A DNA stretch of 44,886 nucleotides from Pseudoflavonifractor sp. 524-17 (GCF_009935845.1 NZ_QWEK01000033.1:1-44886); one strand, 5' to 3'. Positions 1 to 8,896 are shown, numbered from the stretch's first letter. Numbers and translations: made by a program. Notes: generated from the sequence alone by a model not told the origin.

Positions 1-49
1 TTCTCTGTATTTTATTGGATAACTCATATCTTCATTATACTACTTCGTT

Positions 50-295
50 TTGTGCTTTTTCAAGTACTATCACTATACACTAACCATCCGGGAACTAGAG
101 GACCCGGCGGAAAAGCGAACCGCCATCGAGAAGCTGGCCGCCAAATACGCCCCAGAAAGCAGCACCTTGGAATCGGCCAAAGCCATTGACCAGGACTGGA
201 ACCGCCTGTGTATGCCGGAAATGACCATTGACCATATTACCGGAAAAGAGGCAATCGAGCTGGCCAGGAAATCTTCCCAAGACAGCCAAACATGA
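50..295 (+). pseudogene. C-terminal remnant of a pyridoxamine-phosphate-oxidase-like (Nim-type) flavoprotein
   Basis: The open frame encodes about 80 residues. Residues 13-75 resemble the C-terminal third of PPOX-fold proteins annotated as nitroimidazole-resistance (NimA-like) or pyridoxamine 5'-phosphate oxidase family. Visible features are an EDPAEKR motif, a KYAPES segment and the closing strand TIDHITGKEAIELARK. Family members are usually 150-170 residues, and the FMN-binding N-terminal half is missing. An in-frame stop lies at 20-22, and the only start is a TTG at 50 with no ribosome-binding site. The upstream 50 bases look unrelated and AT-rich. I read it as a truncated, non-functional remnant. 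The family call rests on motif memory. The alternative is a frameshifted gene whose 5' part lies left of the window. Confidence 0.5.
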
Positions 296-335
296 AAAAC
301 ATGGACCTGCCCTATAGGGCAGGTCCATGTTTTTT
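296..335. terminator. Bidirectional intrinsic terminator
   Basis: A perfect 14-bp stem (299-312 with 317-330) has a TATA loop, an A-run on its left and a T-run on its right. It can end transcription of both the PPOX remnant (plus) and the ferredoxin gene (minus), whose stop codons flank it. Confidence 0.85.
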
Positions 336-352
336 GCTCTATTGTGTGCCAA

Positions 353-523
353 TTAACCCTGGCTGATGGCGCCCACGGGGCAGGCGTCCGCACAGGTGCC
401 GCAGCTGATGCAGGTACCGGCGTCGATCTGATAGTGATCGTCACCCATGCTGATGGCGCTCACAGGGCAGGCCCCCTCACAAGTGCCGCAGCTCACACAA
501 GCATCACCAATCACATATGCCAT
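353..523 (-). CDS. 2[4Fe-4S] ferredoxin, 56 aa
   Basis: This is a small soluble electron carrier of the clostridial ferredoxin type. It carries low-potential electrons between enzymes such as pyruvate:ferredoxin oxidoreductase and hydrogenases. Two CxxCxxCxxxCP cluster-binding motifs are present, at Cys9-12-15-19 and Cys38-41-44-48. The N- and C-terminal halves are clearly an internal duplication (ACVSCGTCEGACPV and TCISCGTCADACPV). Its length of 56 residues is exactly typical. I chose the internal ATG at 523 because GGAGG sits 7-8 bases upstream; the frame stays open further upstream but that part is not ferredoxin-like. The gene is monocistronic, with its own promoter (554-581) and terminator. 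Confidence 0.95.
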   Translation of the reverse strand: MAYVIGDACVSCGTCEGACPVSAISMGDDHYQIDAGTCISCGTCADACPVGAISQG

Positions 524-553
524 AAGTAACACCTCCGAAGTTAAACTAAACAC

Positions 554-581
554 ATTGTAACACATTTTTTTGAAATTGCAA
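554..581 (-). promoter_or_regulatory. Promoter of the ferredoxin gene
   Basis: On the minus strand, TTGCAA (581-576) and TACAAT (559-554) are 16 bp apart. This sits about 30 bases upstream of the ferredoxin start and is a vegetative sigma-A type site. Confidence 0.7.
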
Positions 582-673
582 TGCTAATTTTATTGAAACC
601 TGGGTATATTTTCTTCAGGCCGTCCGCCGCTGCCGGCGGGCGGGACTTTACACGCGGAAAAGAGGCATCATAG

Positions 674-3220
674 ATGGAGCCATCTCATAAAAAGCAGGGT
701 CACAACCAGACCGGCGCCAAACGAGGTGAACCTTTGAACGACATCCACTTTACCGAGCGGGCCCAGACCGCTTTCCGTCTGGCCCAGGAGAGCGCCGCGG
801 AGCTCGGCCACGGCTATGTGGGCAGCGAGCATCTGCTGCTGGGCCTGCTGCGGGAGGGCCGGGGCGTAGCCGCCCGGGTACTCCAGGCCGCAGGGCTGGA
901 GAGCGAAGCTGTCCGCGCCGCCATTATCCGCGCCGTGGGAGAGGGAGCTCCCGGTTCCCTCCCCTCCCAGGGGCTCACCCCTCGATGCAAGCACATCATT
1001 GAGCTGGCCCTGGCCTCCGCCGCGGAGACGAACGCCTCCTATGTAGGCACGGAGCACCTTCTGGCCGGCCTGCTCCAGGAAAAGGACAGCGTGGCCATCC
1101 GGGTGCTCTCCGCCTGCGGGCAGAGCCCCAAGCAGCTGTCCCAGATCGTCACCGCCGCCATGGGCGGAGAGCTCCCCCCCTCCTTCCACAACCCCGGCCG
1201 GGCCCGGCCAGAGCGGGAGTATGCCCCCGGCGACAGCAAGCTGCTGGACCAATTCTCCCGGGATCTCACCCGTATGGCCGCCGGCGGCCTGCTGGATCCA
1301 GTGGTGGGCCGGGGAGAGGAGATCGAACGGGTCATTCAGATTCTCTCCCGCCGCCGGAAGAACAATCCCGCCCTCATCGGGGAGCCCGGGGTGGGCAAGA
1401 CCGCCGTGGCTGAGGGCTTGGCCCGGAAAATGGCTGCCGGGGATGTCCCCGACGAGCTGCGGTCCAAACGGCTGCTGGCCCTGGATCTCTCCTCCATGGT
1501 GGCCGGCACCAAGTACCGGGGAGAATTTGAGGAGCGGGTGAAAAACATCCTGGCCGAGGTCATCCGGCTGGGCAATGTCATCCTCTTCATCGACGAGCTC
1601 CACAACATCGTAGGGGCGGGTTCCGCTGAAGGGGCCATTGACGCCGCCAACATCATCAAGCCCGCCCTGGGCCGGGGGGAGATCCAGGTCATCGGCGCCA
1701 CCACTACCGACGAGTACCGCCGCTACATTGAGAAGGACGCCGCCCTGGAGCGCCGCTTTCAGCCCGTCACCGTGGCTGAGCCCGGCGAGGAGACCGCCCT
1801 AGCCATCCTCCGCGGGGTGCGGGACCGGTACGAGGCCCACCACAAGCTCCACATCACCGACGAGGCCCTCCAGGCCGCGGTCACTCTCTCGGTGCGCTAT
1901 CTGGCCAGCCGCCGCCTGCCGGACAAGGCCATTGATCTCATCGACGAGGCCGCAGCCCGGGTGCGTCTTGAGCGGCTGTCCGCCCCCTCCGGCCTGCGCG
2001 TTTTGGAGGAGCGGGTGGCCAAGGCCCGGCGGGAAAAAGAGGCCGCCATTCGAAGCCAGGACTTTGAGAAAGCTGCCCGCCTCCGTGACGCGGAAAGCGA
2101 CTTTCGCCGGGATCTGGACCAGCAGCGCACCCTCTGGCACAGCGGCCAGAACGTGGGCCAGGTGGAGGCAGACGACGTGGCAGCGGTGGTCTCCCGCTGG
2201 ACTGGGATTCCCGTCACCGCCCTGAGTCAGAGCGAAAAGGAGCGCCTTCTGGCTTTGGAGGAGGAGCTCCACCGCCGGGTGGTGGGCCAGGACGAGGCGG
2301 TTCGGGCCGTGGCCAAGGCGGTGCGGCGGGGCCGGGCCGGTTTGAAGGAGCCCGGCCGTCCCACTGGCTCCTTCCTCTTCCTGGGCCCCACCGGGGTGGG
2401 CAAGACCGAGCTGTGCAAAGCCCTGGCCGCCGCCCTCTTTGGCAGCGAGGATGCCCTCATCCGCTTCGACATGTCGGAGTATATGGAGCGCCACACCGTC
2501 TCCCGGCTCATCGGCTCCCCTCCGGGTTACGTGGGCCACGACTCCGGGGGCCAGCTTACCGAGGCGGTCCGCCGCCGGCCCTACGCCGTGGTCCTCTTTG
2601 ACGAGCTGGAGAAGGCCCACGAGGATGTCTGGAGCCTGCTGCTGCAAATTCTGGAGGACGGCTTCGTCACCGACACCCACGGCCGCAAGGCCGACTTCCG
2701 AAATACGGTGGTGGTGATGACCTCCAACGTGGGCGCCGGCCGCATCACCGCCAAAATCGGGCGGCTGGGCTTCTCCCCCGCCGCCGGGGAGACCCGCCCT
2801 CTCTCCGAGCTCAAGGAGGCGGTGATGGGGGATCTGAAGCGCACCTTCAAGCCGGAATTTCTCAACCGCCTGGATGAGATCATCGTCTTCCGCCAGCTGG
2901 AGCGGACGGAGATCCGGGCCATTGCCCAGCGGTTGCTGGACGGCGTGGCCCAGCGGCTGGCCCCCCTGGGGGTCACGCTCCGCGCCGACAGCAGCGCCCT
3001 GGATCTGTTGGCCCAGAAGGGCTTTGACCCGGATTACGGTGCACGTCCCCTCCGCCGGGCTATCCGCGCCCAGCTGGAGGACCCCGCCGCCGAGGCCCTC
3101 CTCTCCGGCGCCCTCCAGGAGGGGGATCTCCTCCTGGCCTCCGCCCGGGACGGGCAGATCGCCCTCACCCCCCAGAAGACCTCCCGCCTCTGCCTGGAAA
3201 AAAAGCCGGACCACCCCTGA
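674..3220 (+). CDS. clpC: ClpC-type AAA+ unfoldase of the Clp protease, 848 aa
   Basis: The hexameric ATPase unfolds substrates and feeds them to ClpP, and in Firmicutes it works with adaptor proteins. Domain order is: two Clp-N repeats (about 24-165); a first AAA+ domain with Walker A GEPGVGKT near 236-243 and Walker B ILFIDELHN; a UVR-like helical segment (SQDFEKAARLRDAE) in the middle domain that marks ClpC rather than ClpB; and a second AAA+ domain with GPTGVGKTE near 571 and VVLFDELEKAH. Sensor-2 reads GARPLRR. Length fits ClpC (about 810-850). The ATG at 674 has AGAGG 8 bases upstream. A TTG at 734 behind GAGGTG would remove a 20-residue extension and is an alternative. No ctsR/mcsAB genes are beside it, unlike Bacillus. 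Confidence 0.93.
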   Translation: MEPSHKKQGHNQTGAKRGEPLNDIHFTERAQTAFRLAQESAAELGHGYVGSEHLLLGLLREGRGVAARVLQAAGLESEAVRAAIIRAVGEGAPGSLPSQGLTPRCKHIIELALASAAETNASYVGTEHLLAGLLQEKDSVAIRVLSACGQSPKQLSQIVTAAMGGELPPSFHNPGRARPEREYAPGDSKLLDQFSRDLTRMAAGGLLDPVVGRGEEIERVIQILSRRRKNNPALIGEPGVGKTAVAEGLARKMAAGDVPDELRSKRLLALDLSSMVAGTKYRGEFEERVKNILAEVIRLGNVILFIDELHNIVGAGSAEGAIDAANIIKPALGRGEIQVIGATTTDEYRRYIEKDAALERRFQPVTVAEPGEETALAILRGVRDRYEAHHKLHITDEALQAAVTLSVRYLASRRLPDKAIDLIDEAAARVRLERLSAPSGLRVLEERVAKARREKEAAIRSQDFEKAARLRDAESDFRRDLDQQRTLWHSGQNVGQVEADDVAAVVSRWTGIPVTALSQSEKERLLALEEELHRRVVGQDEAVRAVAKAVRRGRAGLKEPGRPTGSFLFLGPTGVGKTELCKALAAALFGSEDALIRFDMSEYMERHTVSRLIGSPPGYVGHDSGGQLTEAVRRRPYAVVLFDELEKAHEDVWSLLLQILEDGFVTDTHGRKADFRNTVVVMTSNVGAGRITAKIGRLGFSPAAGETRPLSELKEAVMGDLKRTFKPEFLNRLDEIIVFRQLERTEIRAIAQRLLDGVAQRLAPLGVTLRADSSALDLLAQKGFDPDYGARPLRRAIRAQLEDPAAEALLSGALQEGDLLLASARDGQIALTPQKTSRLCLEKKPDHP

Positions 3221-3224
3221 CAGC

Positions 3225-3263
3225 CAGCCGCGCAGGGATCTGCAAAAGGTTCCTGCGCGGCTG
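3225..3263 (+). terminator. GC-rich hairpin between clpC and the permease
   Basis: A perfect 12-bp inverted repeat (3225-3236 with 3252-3263) begins 4 bases after the clpC stop and ends 7 bases before the permease ATG. It has no real T-run, so termination would be weak. It occupies the place where the permease ribosome-binding site should be, so it could also affect translation of the permease. Confidence 0.5.
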
Positions 3264-3270
3264 CTGTTCT

Positions 3271-4647
3271 ATGACTGCCCCGGCATCCCAGGAAAAAGAG
3301 CGGGACAAGGCGCTCATCTATCAACTGGAGGGCCGTCCCCCTCTCTCCACCGCCCTGCCCCTGGGGCTTCAGCATGTGCTGGCCATGTTCACATCCAATC
3401 TGGCGCCGATTTTGATCATCGCCGCCGCGTGCAGTCTCTCCGGCGCGGACACTGTTATGATGGTGCAGTGCGCCATGTTTGTCTCCGGTTTGACTACCTT
3501 TATCCAGCTCTACCCCATCAGGCTGGGCAGGCGCACCCAGATCGGCGCCAACCTCCCCATTGTGATGGGCACTTCCTTCGCCTTCGTCCCTACCGCCTCC
3601 ACAGTGGCGGCCACCGGCGGTATCGGCGCCGTATTGGGGGCCAGTATTCTGGGCAGCCTCACCGAGGTGGTCATCGGTTTTTTCTACAAGTACATCCGCC
3701 GCTTCTTTCCGCCCCTGGTAGTGGGCAGCACTTTGATTACCATTGGGGTCAACCTGCTCACTGTAGGTGTCAGCTACTTTGCCGGCGGCGCCGGCAAGCC
3801 GGACTACGGCGCGCCGGAAAACCTCTTTTTGGGCTTTCTGGTGCTGATTATCATCATTGTCCTCCAGCGCTTCGGCAGGGGTTTGGTGAAGAACTCCGCC
3901 ATTCTCATCGGCCTTGCCGCCGGCTATATCACGGCCGCTCTCATGGGCCGGGTGGACCCCTCTCCCATTGTGGACGCCGGCTGGTTTGCCCTCCCCATCC
4001 CCCTGTACTTCAAGCCCATCTTCTCCCTGCCGGCGGTGCTCGGCTTTGCCGCCCTCTTTGTGGTCTCCGGCCTGGAGACCATTGGCAACACCTCCGGCAT
4101 CACCATCGCCGGCTTTGACCGGGAGGCCACCGAGCGGGAGACCTCCGGCGCCATTCTGGCCGACGCCCTGGGCTCCACCACCGCCGGCATCTTCAACGCC
4201 CTGCCCAACACCGCGTTCGGCCAGAACGCAGGCATTGTGGCCATGACCGGCGTGGTAAACAAATTCTGCATCGCCACCGGCGCTTTTGTGCTGATGATCT
4301 CCGGCTTCTTCCCCAAGCTGGGGGCCATTTTCTCCGCCATCCCTGACGCCGTTCTGGGGGGCGCGGTGATCTCCGTCTTTGGCATGATCCTCATCAACGG
4401 CATCAAAATGGTGTCTAAGGCCGGGTTCAGTGAGCGAAATGTTCTGGTACTCAGCATCACCTTTGCCCTGGGCCTGGGGCTGGCCAACCACCCGGAGGCC
4501 GTGCAGCAGCTCCCCGCAGCCCTGCGCTTCCTCTTCTCCGACTCCGTAGCCGCCACCTGCATTGTGGGCATTGTCGTCAATCTTCTCTTCCCCCTGCGGG
4601 ATCAGGCGGATATTGAGCGGGCCCGCCAGGCTATGAGCGATACTTAA
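3271..4647 (+). CDS. NCS2-family nucleobase (xanthine/uracil) permease, 458 aa
   Basis: This is an integral membrane symporter importing a purine or pyrimidine base. It is rich in hydrophobic segments (about 12-14). It carries the NCS2 signature Q-N-x-G-x(4)-T-[RKG] as QNAGIVAMTG, in the segment after LPNTAFG. It also has the TM1 motif GLQHVLAMF and a conserved GLETIGNTSGI region in TM8. Length is typical (430-470). No good ribosome-binding site precedes the ATG at 3271, which follows a hairpin, so the exact start is uncertain; the N-terminus up to RPPLSTALPLGLQH is clearly family sequence. Substrate cannot be decided from sequence. A xanthine/uric acid-type base would fit an organism with a full purine operon nearby, but that is inference. 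Confidence 0.9.
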   Translation: MTAPASQEKERDKALIYQLEGRPPLSTALPLGLQHVLAMFTSNLAPILIIAAACSLSGADTVMMVQCAMFVSGLTTFIQLYPIRLGRRTQIGANLPIVMGTSFAFVPTASTVAATGGIGAVLGASILGSLTEVVIGFFYKYIRRFFPPLVVGSTLITIGVNLLTVGVSYFAGGAGKPDYGAPENLFLGFLVLIIIIVLQRFGRGLVKNSAILIGLAAGYITAALMGRVDPSPIVDAGWFALPIPLYFKPIFSLPAVLGFAALFVVSGLETIGNTSGITIAGFDREATERETSGAILADALGSTTAGIFNALPNTAFGQNAGIVAMTGVVNKFCIATGAFVLMISGFFPKLGAIFSAIPDAVLGGAVISVFGMILINGIKMVSKAGFSERNVLVLSITFALGLGLANHPEAVQQLPAALRFLFSDSVAATCIVGIVVNLLFPLRDQADIERARQAMSDT

Positions 4648-4665
4648 CCCCCTCGTTTTCCTCCC

Positions 4666-4712
4666 GATCCCCCTGCTGGAGAAAGGCTCCGGCAGGGGGA
4701 TCTTGTCCTTTT
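4666..4712 (+). terminator. Intrinsic terminator after the permease gene
   Basis: A 16-bp stem with one G-U pair (4666-4681 with 4687-4702) and a 5-base loop is followed by a T-rich tail (4703-4712). Confidence 0.85.
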
Positions 4713-4722
4713 GCACAAAGAC

Positions 4723-4751
4723 TTGCGGGTTTATTTCTGATAGATTATAAT
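4723..4751 (+). promoter_or_regulatory. Promoter of malQ
   Basis: TTGCGG (4723-4728) and TATAAT (4746-4751) are separated by exactly 17 bp. The malQ ribosome-binding site follows about 25 bases later. Confidence 0.8.
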
Positions 4752-4789
4752 AGAATGGCAAATATTCATTGTACTGGAGGTTAAATCTG

Positions 4790-6277
4790 ATGCTTGAGTA
4801 CCGTTCCAGCGGCATTCTGCTCCCTGTCTCCTCCCTTCCCGGCCCTTACGGCGTGGGGACGCTGGGGGCCCATGCCAGAGGGTTTGTAGATTTCCTGGCC
4901 GCGGCCGGCCAGCGGTTTTGGCAGATTCTCCCTCTCGTCCCCCCCGGCGGGGGCGATTCCCCCTATATGTCCCCTTCCTCCTTTGCCGGTAATCCCTTCT
5001 TCCTGGATCTGGAGCAGCTGGCTCAGGAGGGCCTGCTCACCCAGCAGGAGCTGGAACAGGCCAAATGCCCCAATCCGGACCGGGTGGATTACCCCTGGCT
5101 CCACGCCACCCGTCCGCCCCTGCTCCGCCGCGCCTTTGAGCGAGGCCGGGCCGCCTATGCCAAAGATCTGGAGCAATTCTGGACTGCGGAGGAGGACTGG
5201 CTCCCCGACTACGCCTTTTTTATGGCGCTGCGGACCCACTTTGACGGCGCCGAGCTCAAGGATTGGCCGGAGGAGGTCCGCCGCCGGGACCCCGCCGCCC
5301 TCGCCCCGCTGAAAGAGGCGCTCAGGGATGAAATGGCTTACCACACCTTCCTCCAGCTCCTCTTCTACCGTCAGTGGGACGCCCTGAAAAAATACGCCAA
5401 CGATAAGGGCGTGCAGATCATCGGCGATCTGCCCATCTATGTCTCCCCAGACTCCGCAGGGGTGTGGGCCCACCCGGAGCTGTTCCAGCTGGACGACGCC
5501 CTTCTGCCCAAGGCGGTGGCCGGCGTGCCCCCGGATGCGTTCAGCAGCGAGGGGCAGCACTGGGGCAATCCCCTCTACAACTGGCCCCAGCACAAGGCAA
5601 CCGGTTTTGCCTGGTGGCGGCAGCGGGGCGCCCACATGGCCCGGCTGTACAACGTGGTGCGCATTGACCACTTCCGGGCTTTCCACACCTACTGGTCCAT
5701 CCCTCTGGAGGCCAGGAGCGCCAAGGAGGGCCACTGGGAACCCGGCCCCGGCCTGGAGCTGGTCCGCCTGCTGGAGGACATCCCTGGCCTCACCCTCATC
5801 GCCGAGGATCTAGGGGATTTAGACGATGAGGTCCGGGCCTTTATCGCCCAGAGCGGCCTGCCGGGGATGAAAATCCTCCTTTACGCCTTTGATCCCGTGG
5901 GCGAGAGCGCCTATCTTCCCCATAACTGCCCCCCCAACTCCATCATCTACACCGGCACCCACGACACTCCCACCTTTGTCCAGTGGCTCTTTGACCAGGC
6001 CAGCTCCGCCGAGCGGGACTTCGCCTCCGCCTACCTCCGCCTGCGGGGCGAGGAGGGCTTCGGCTGGGGGGCGGTGTGCGGCGCCTGGGCTTCTCCCGCC
6101 CGGCTGGCCATAGTGCCCATGCAGGACCTGCTGGGCCTGGGAGCCGACGCCCGCATGAACGCCCCCGGCACCATGGGTCCCCACAACTGGAGCTGGCGGG
6201 TACGGGACGCCGCCTTTAACCCAGACGTATCCAGCCGCCTGCGGGCCATTACCCGTACCTACCGCCGCTGCCTGTAA
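4790..6277 (+). CDS. malQ: 4-alpha-glucanotransferase (amylomaltase, GH77), 495 aa
   Basis: This cytoplasmic disproportionating enzyme moves alpha-1,4-glucan chains between maltodextrins, in glycogen/maltodextrin metabolism. The N-terminus has the family motif RSSGILLPVSSLPGPYG. The catalytic residues are visible: nucleophile Asp293 (VRIDHFRAF), acid/base Glu339 (LIAEDLG) and Asp392 (TGTHDTPT). These positions closely match the Thermus enzyme. Length is typical of the short bacterial type. The ATG at 4790 was chosen because GGAGG lies 9 bases upstream; an in-frame ATG seven codons earlier overlaps that site. It is transcribed alone from its own promoter and ends at a bidirectional hairpin. 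No glycogen genes adjoin it. Confidence 0.95.
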   Translation: MLEYRSSGILLPVSSLPGPYGVGTLGAHARGFVDFLAAAGQRFWQILPLVPPGGGDSPYMSPSSFAGNPFFLDLEQLAQEGLLTQQELEQAKCPNPDRVDYPWLHATRPPLLRRAFERGRAAYAKDLEQFWTAEEDWLPDYAFFMALRTHFDGAELKDWPEEVRRRDPAALAPLKEALRDEMAYHTFLQLLFYRQWDALKKYANDKGVQIIGDLPIYVSPDSAGVWAHPELFQLDDALLPKAVAGVPPDAFSSEGQHWGNPLYNWPQHKATGFAWWRQRGAHMARLYNVVRIDHFRAFHTYWSIPLEARSAKEGHWEPGPGLELVRLLEDIPGLTLIAEDLGDLDDEVRAFIAQSGLPGMKILLYAFDPVGESAYLPHNCPPNSIIYTGTHDTPTFVQWLFDQASSAERDFASAYLRLRGEEGFGWGAVCGAWASPARLAIVPMQDLLGLGADARMNAPGTMGPHNWSWRVRDAAFNPDVSSRLRAITRTYRRCL

Positions 6278-6386
6278 TCTCCCTATACGGTTCAATCCCC
6301 GCATTTACTGCTTCGGTCATAACGCCGCAGCATGACAATGGTTTGCCCCAGAGAAAACCTGCCGGTTCTCTGCACCTCAATCCGCA

Positions 6387-6424
6387 AAAAAGAGGCACGC
6401 CGCATTATACGGCGTGCCTCTTTT
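6387..6424. terminator. Bidirectional terminator between malQ and the stalk-domain gene
   Basis: A 15-bp A/T-flanked stem (about 6388-6402 with 6410-6424) has a 7-base loop, with A-run on the left and T-run on the right. It serves both convergent genes. Confidence 0.85.
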
Positions 6425-6439
6425 CAAATCTCTGGCGGA

Positions 6440-7156
6440 TTACTGCTCCGCGTCCAAGTAGGCGTCCATGATTCTAACCTGGGGCCACTCTCTATTATTG
6501 GCCACTACCTCGAACTTGAGTTCCTTGGTGCGGAACAGGGGAAGCGTGACCGTCTTGGCAACCTCGCCCCCGGTGATGGCGTACTCACCCAAGATGGAGT
6601 TGTCATCTCCCAGAACCTTCAAGACGACATCGCGGTCAGAGTAATAGCTGAACGTCAGCGTGTCATGCTTGCCCTGCAAATTGTACGAAACCGTAATTCC
6701 GGCCCCCCAAGCGCAGTTCAGATAAATCCAATGGGATTGGGTAATGCCCGAAATACTCTCGGTCTTCTCATCCGCGGTCTTGACTTGTCCCGCAACGCAT
6801 TCGGAGTTCCTCTTTTCCGTGTGATAAATGTCGTAGGTATCAATCAGGTCCACGCCGTTGGGCTGCTTGCCCAGCAGGACACTCTGGGTGCTCTGGTCCC
6901 AGCCAACGCCGACGCCCAGTATATTGCTGATTGCGCGGACGGGCAGATAGGTGCTGCCGTTATAGGTGATGGGGTAGATGCGGGCGCCGTTGGCGTCTAT
7001 TAAGGACTGGGGCTTGCCGTCCAGCTTGACGGTGATGTCGGCATTCAGGTAAGCTTTGATCTCTTGCAGCTTACTGGAGGCGCCGGCGCCGAGGGTAAAG
7101 GCACACAGCAGTGCCAGGGTCAAAGCGAGCGCGGAGACAAGTTTTTTCTTCTTCAT
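6440..7156 (-). CDS. Secreted stalk-domain (copper amine oxidase N-like) protein, 238 aa
   Basis: Residues 1-27 form a signal peptide (KKKK, then an Ala/Leu-rich core ending AGA). Residues about 45-100 are a copper-amine-oxidase-N / stalk domain, with signature IYPITYNGSTYLPVRAIS and GVGWDQSTQSVLL. In extracellular Firmicutes proteins such domains act as wall-associated spacers. The C-terminal 110 residues look like a beta-rich NPCBM/NEW2-type carbohydrate-binding fold (HWIYLNCAWGAGITVSYNL, then LKFEVVANN). No catalytic domain is visible, so a surface adhesin or glycan-binding role is inference. The ATG at 7156 has GAGAGG 10 bases upstream. Expression is probably governed by the unusual leader at 7190-7458: promoter, repeat-containing ORF and terminator. 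Confidence 0.8.
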   Translation of the reverse strand: MKKKKLVSALALTLALLCAFTLGAGASSKLQEIKAYLNADITVKLDGKPQSLIDANGARIYPITYNGSTYLPVRAISNILGVGVGWDQSTQSVLLGKQPNGVDLIDTYDIYHTEKRNSECVAGQVKTADEKTESISGITQSHWIYLNCAWGAGITVSYNLQGKHDTLTFSYYSDRDVVLKVLGDDNSILGEYAITGGEVAKTVTLPLFRTKELKFEVVANNREWPQVRIMDAYLDAEQ

Positions 7157-7201
7157 GACATCATTTCCTCTCTTTTTATTTTTGGACACAAAAAGCGCGT
7201 C

Positions 7202-7381
<180 letters not shown>

Positions 7382-7429
7382 TGCGTTTGTCAACCCCTTT
7401 TCTGGAAATGTTCTAAATTTTATAACTAA

Positions 7430-7458
7430 ATTATAGCAGGAAACTGGGACAAATGCAA
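7430..7458 (-). promoter_or_regulatory. Promoter of the stalk-domain transcript
   Basis: On the minus strand, TTGCAT (7458-7453) and TATAAT (7435-7430) are 17 bp apart. This predicts a 5' leader of about 265 bases. Confidence 0.75.
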
Positions 7459-7516
7459 GGAAAATATTTCGGGAAATTGAAATTTCCTGCAATTCCATCA
7501 CATTCGGCCGCCTAAC

Positions 7517-7553
7517 AAAAATTGCGAGGGGCACTTCTTTACGAAGTGCCCCT
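7517..7553 (-). terminator. Terminator of the pheB-hom-lysC operon
   Basis: An 11-bp perfect stem (7527-7537 with 7543-7553) is followed, on the minus strand, by a short spacer and a T-run. It lies about 35 bases after the lysC stop. Confidence 0.8.
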
Positions 7554-7588
7554 GAGGCATTGCCTTTGTGCGATCTATTGCGCTTTTC

Positions 7589-8815
7589 TCAGTGATTGGA
7601 GCCGAACTGGGAGAAGAACCGGTCGTGAATGGCCTGGACCGCCCGGTCGGCATCGTTCTTATCCACCAGGACGGAGATCTTAATCTCAGAGGTGGAGATC
7701 ATATTGATGTTGATGCCAGCGCTGAACAAGGCCTCAAACATCTGGGAGGCCACGCCGGCGCTGTTCACCATGCCGGCGCCCACAATGGAGATCTTGGCCA
7801 CCGTGTCCACCACATCGATATGGTCGAAGTGCAGCGCGGCCTTCCGGTCCTCCAGCAAGACCTTGACACGGTCCATATCCTGCACGCCCACAGTGAAGCT
7901 GATATCCTTGGTGCCGTCCCGGCCGATGGACTGGAGGATGATGTCAACATTGATTTTCTCCTTGCCCAGCATAGAGAAGACCTTAAAGGCAATGCCTGGC
8001 TCGTCGGCCAGGCCGATAATGGCCACTCGGGCGATATCTTTGTCCTTTGCCACACCGCTGACGTTCACTTTTTCCATGTTCTTTGTAACCTCCTTGACTT
8101 TGGTGCCGGGCTGGCCGGAGAAGCTGGACAGCACCTCCAGATTCACGTTGTACCGCTTCGCCATCTCAACCGAGCGGTTGTGCAGGACCTGGGCCCCCAG
8201 GCTGGCCAGCTCCAGCATCTCGTCATAAGTGATCTCCTCCAGCTTGCGGGCGCCGGTGACCTTTCTGGGATCCGCAGTGTAGACGCCGTCCACGTCGGTG
8301 TAAATCTGACACAGATCCGCGTGGAGGGCGGCGGCCAAGGCAACGGCGGAGGTGTCAGACCCGCCCCGGCCCAGCGTGGTAATATCGTCATACTTGTTAA
8401 TGCCCTGGAAGCCGGTGACAATCACAATGCTCCGGCGATCCAGCTCGGCCAGCACCCGCTCCGGCGCGATGCGCTTCATGCGGGCGTTTCCATAAGTGGA
8501 ATTGGTCCGCATTCCGGCCTGCCAGCCCGTCAGTGAGATCACCGGATAGCCCATGGCCTCAATGGCCATGGCGCACAGAGAGCAGGAGATCTGTTCCCCA
8601 GTGGCCAAAAGCATATCCATCTCCCGCTTGGAGGCTTTTGGGTTGATCTCCGCGGCCTTGGCAATCAGATCGTCTGTGGTGTCCCCCTGTGCGGAGAGCA
8701 CCGCCACAACGCTGTGCCCCTGGCGGTAGGTCTCGGTGATGATGCGGGCCACGTTGCGGATCTTATCCGCGTCCGCCACCGAGGAGCCGCCAAATTTTTG
8801 TACAATCAGTCCCAT
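7589..8815 (-). CDS. lysC: Aspartate kinase, 408 aa
   Basis: It phosphorylates aspartate, the first step towards lysine, threonine, methionine and diaminopimelate. The amino-acid-kinase domain (1-240) starts with the signature VQKFGGSSV and contains GRGGSDTSA and the DVDGVYTADPR motif. Two C-terminal ACT domains (about 265-400) are the usual site of lysine/threonine feedback control. Length matches monofunctional Bacillus-type enzymes. The ATG at 8815 directly precedes the conserved start MGLIVQKFGGSS, with AGGGGG about 12 bases upstream; an in-frame ATG 15 codons earlier is less likely. It is last in a pheB-hom-lysC operon, separated from hom by 170 bases containing hairpins. No lysine riboswitch is visible. 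Confidence 0.95.
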   Translation of the reverse strand: MGLIVQKFGGSSVADADKIRNVARIITETYRQGHSVVAVLSAQGDTTDDLIAKAAEINPKASKREMDMLLATGEQISCSLCAMAIEAMGYPVISLTGWQAGMRTNSTYGNARMKRIAPERVLAELDRRSIVIVTGFQGINKYDDITTLGRGGSDTSAVALAAALHADLCQIYTDVDGVYTADPRKVTGARKLEEITYDEMLELASLGAQVLHNRSVEMAKRYNVNLEVLSSFSGQPGTKVKEVTKNMEKVNVSGVAKDKDIARVAIIGLADEPGIAFKVFSMLGKEKINVDIILQSIGRDGTKDISFTVGVQDMDRVKVLLEDRKAALHFDHIDVVDTVAKISIVGAGMVNSAGVASQMFEALFSAGININMISTSEIKISVLVDKNDADRAVQAIHDRFFSQFGSNH

Positions 8816-8846
8816 GGTATCTATGTACCCCCTAAATTTCAGAGTA

Positions 8847-8896
8847 AGAGCCTGTAGCATCGGCAGATTTCCACGCTGAGGCGCGATACAGGCTCT
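8847..8896 (-). other. Intercistronic hairpin upstream of lysC
   Basis: A perfect 10-bp inverted repeat (8847-8856 with 8887-8896) encloses about 30 bases just upstream of the lysC ribosome-binding site. A second short GC-rich hairpin lies near 8914-8936 after the hom stop. There is no T-run, so these may be processing or stability structures rather than terminators. Confidence 0.4.

Noticed and set aside
1799-3214. 471-codon minus-strand frame opposite clpC
   Set aside because: Low-complexity antisense reading of a strongly conserved AAA+ gene; no ribosome-binding site.
3034-4815. 593-codon open frame on the minus strand opposite the permease
   Set aside because: It is a GC-rich antisense shadow. 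The product is Gly/His/Gln-rich without domains, and the plus-strand gene has clear family motifs.
7568-8536. 322-codon plus-strand frame opposite lysC
   Set aside because: Antisense of conserved aspartate kinase motifs; no start signals.
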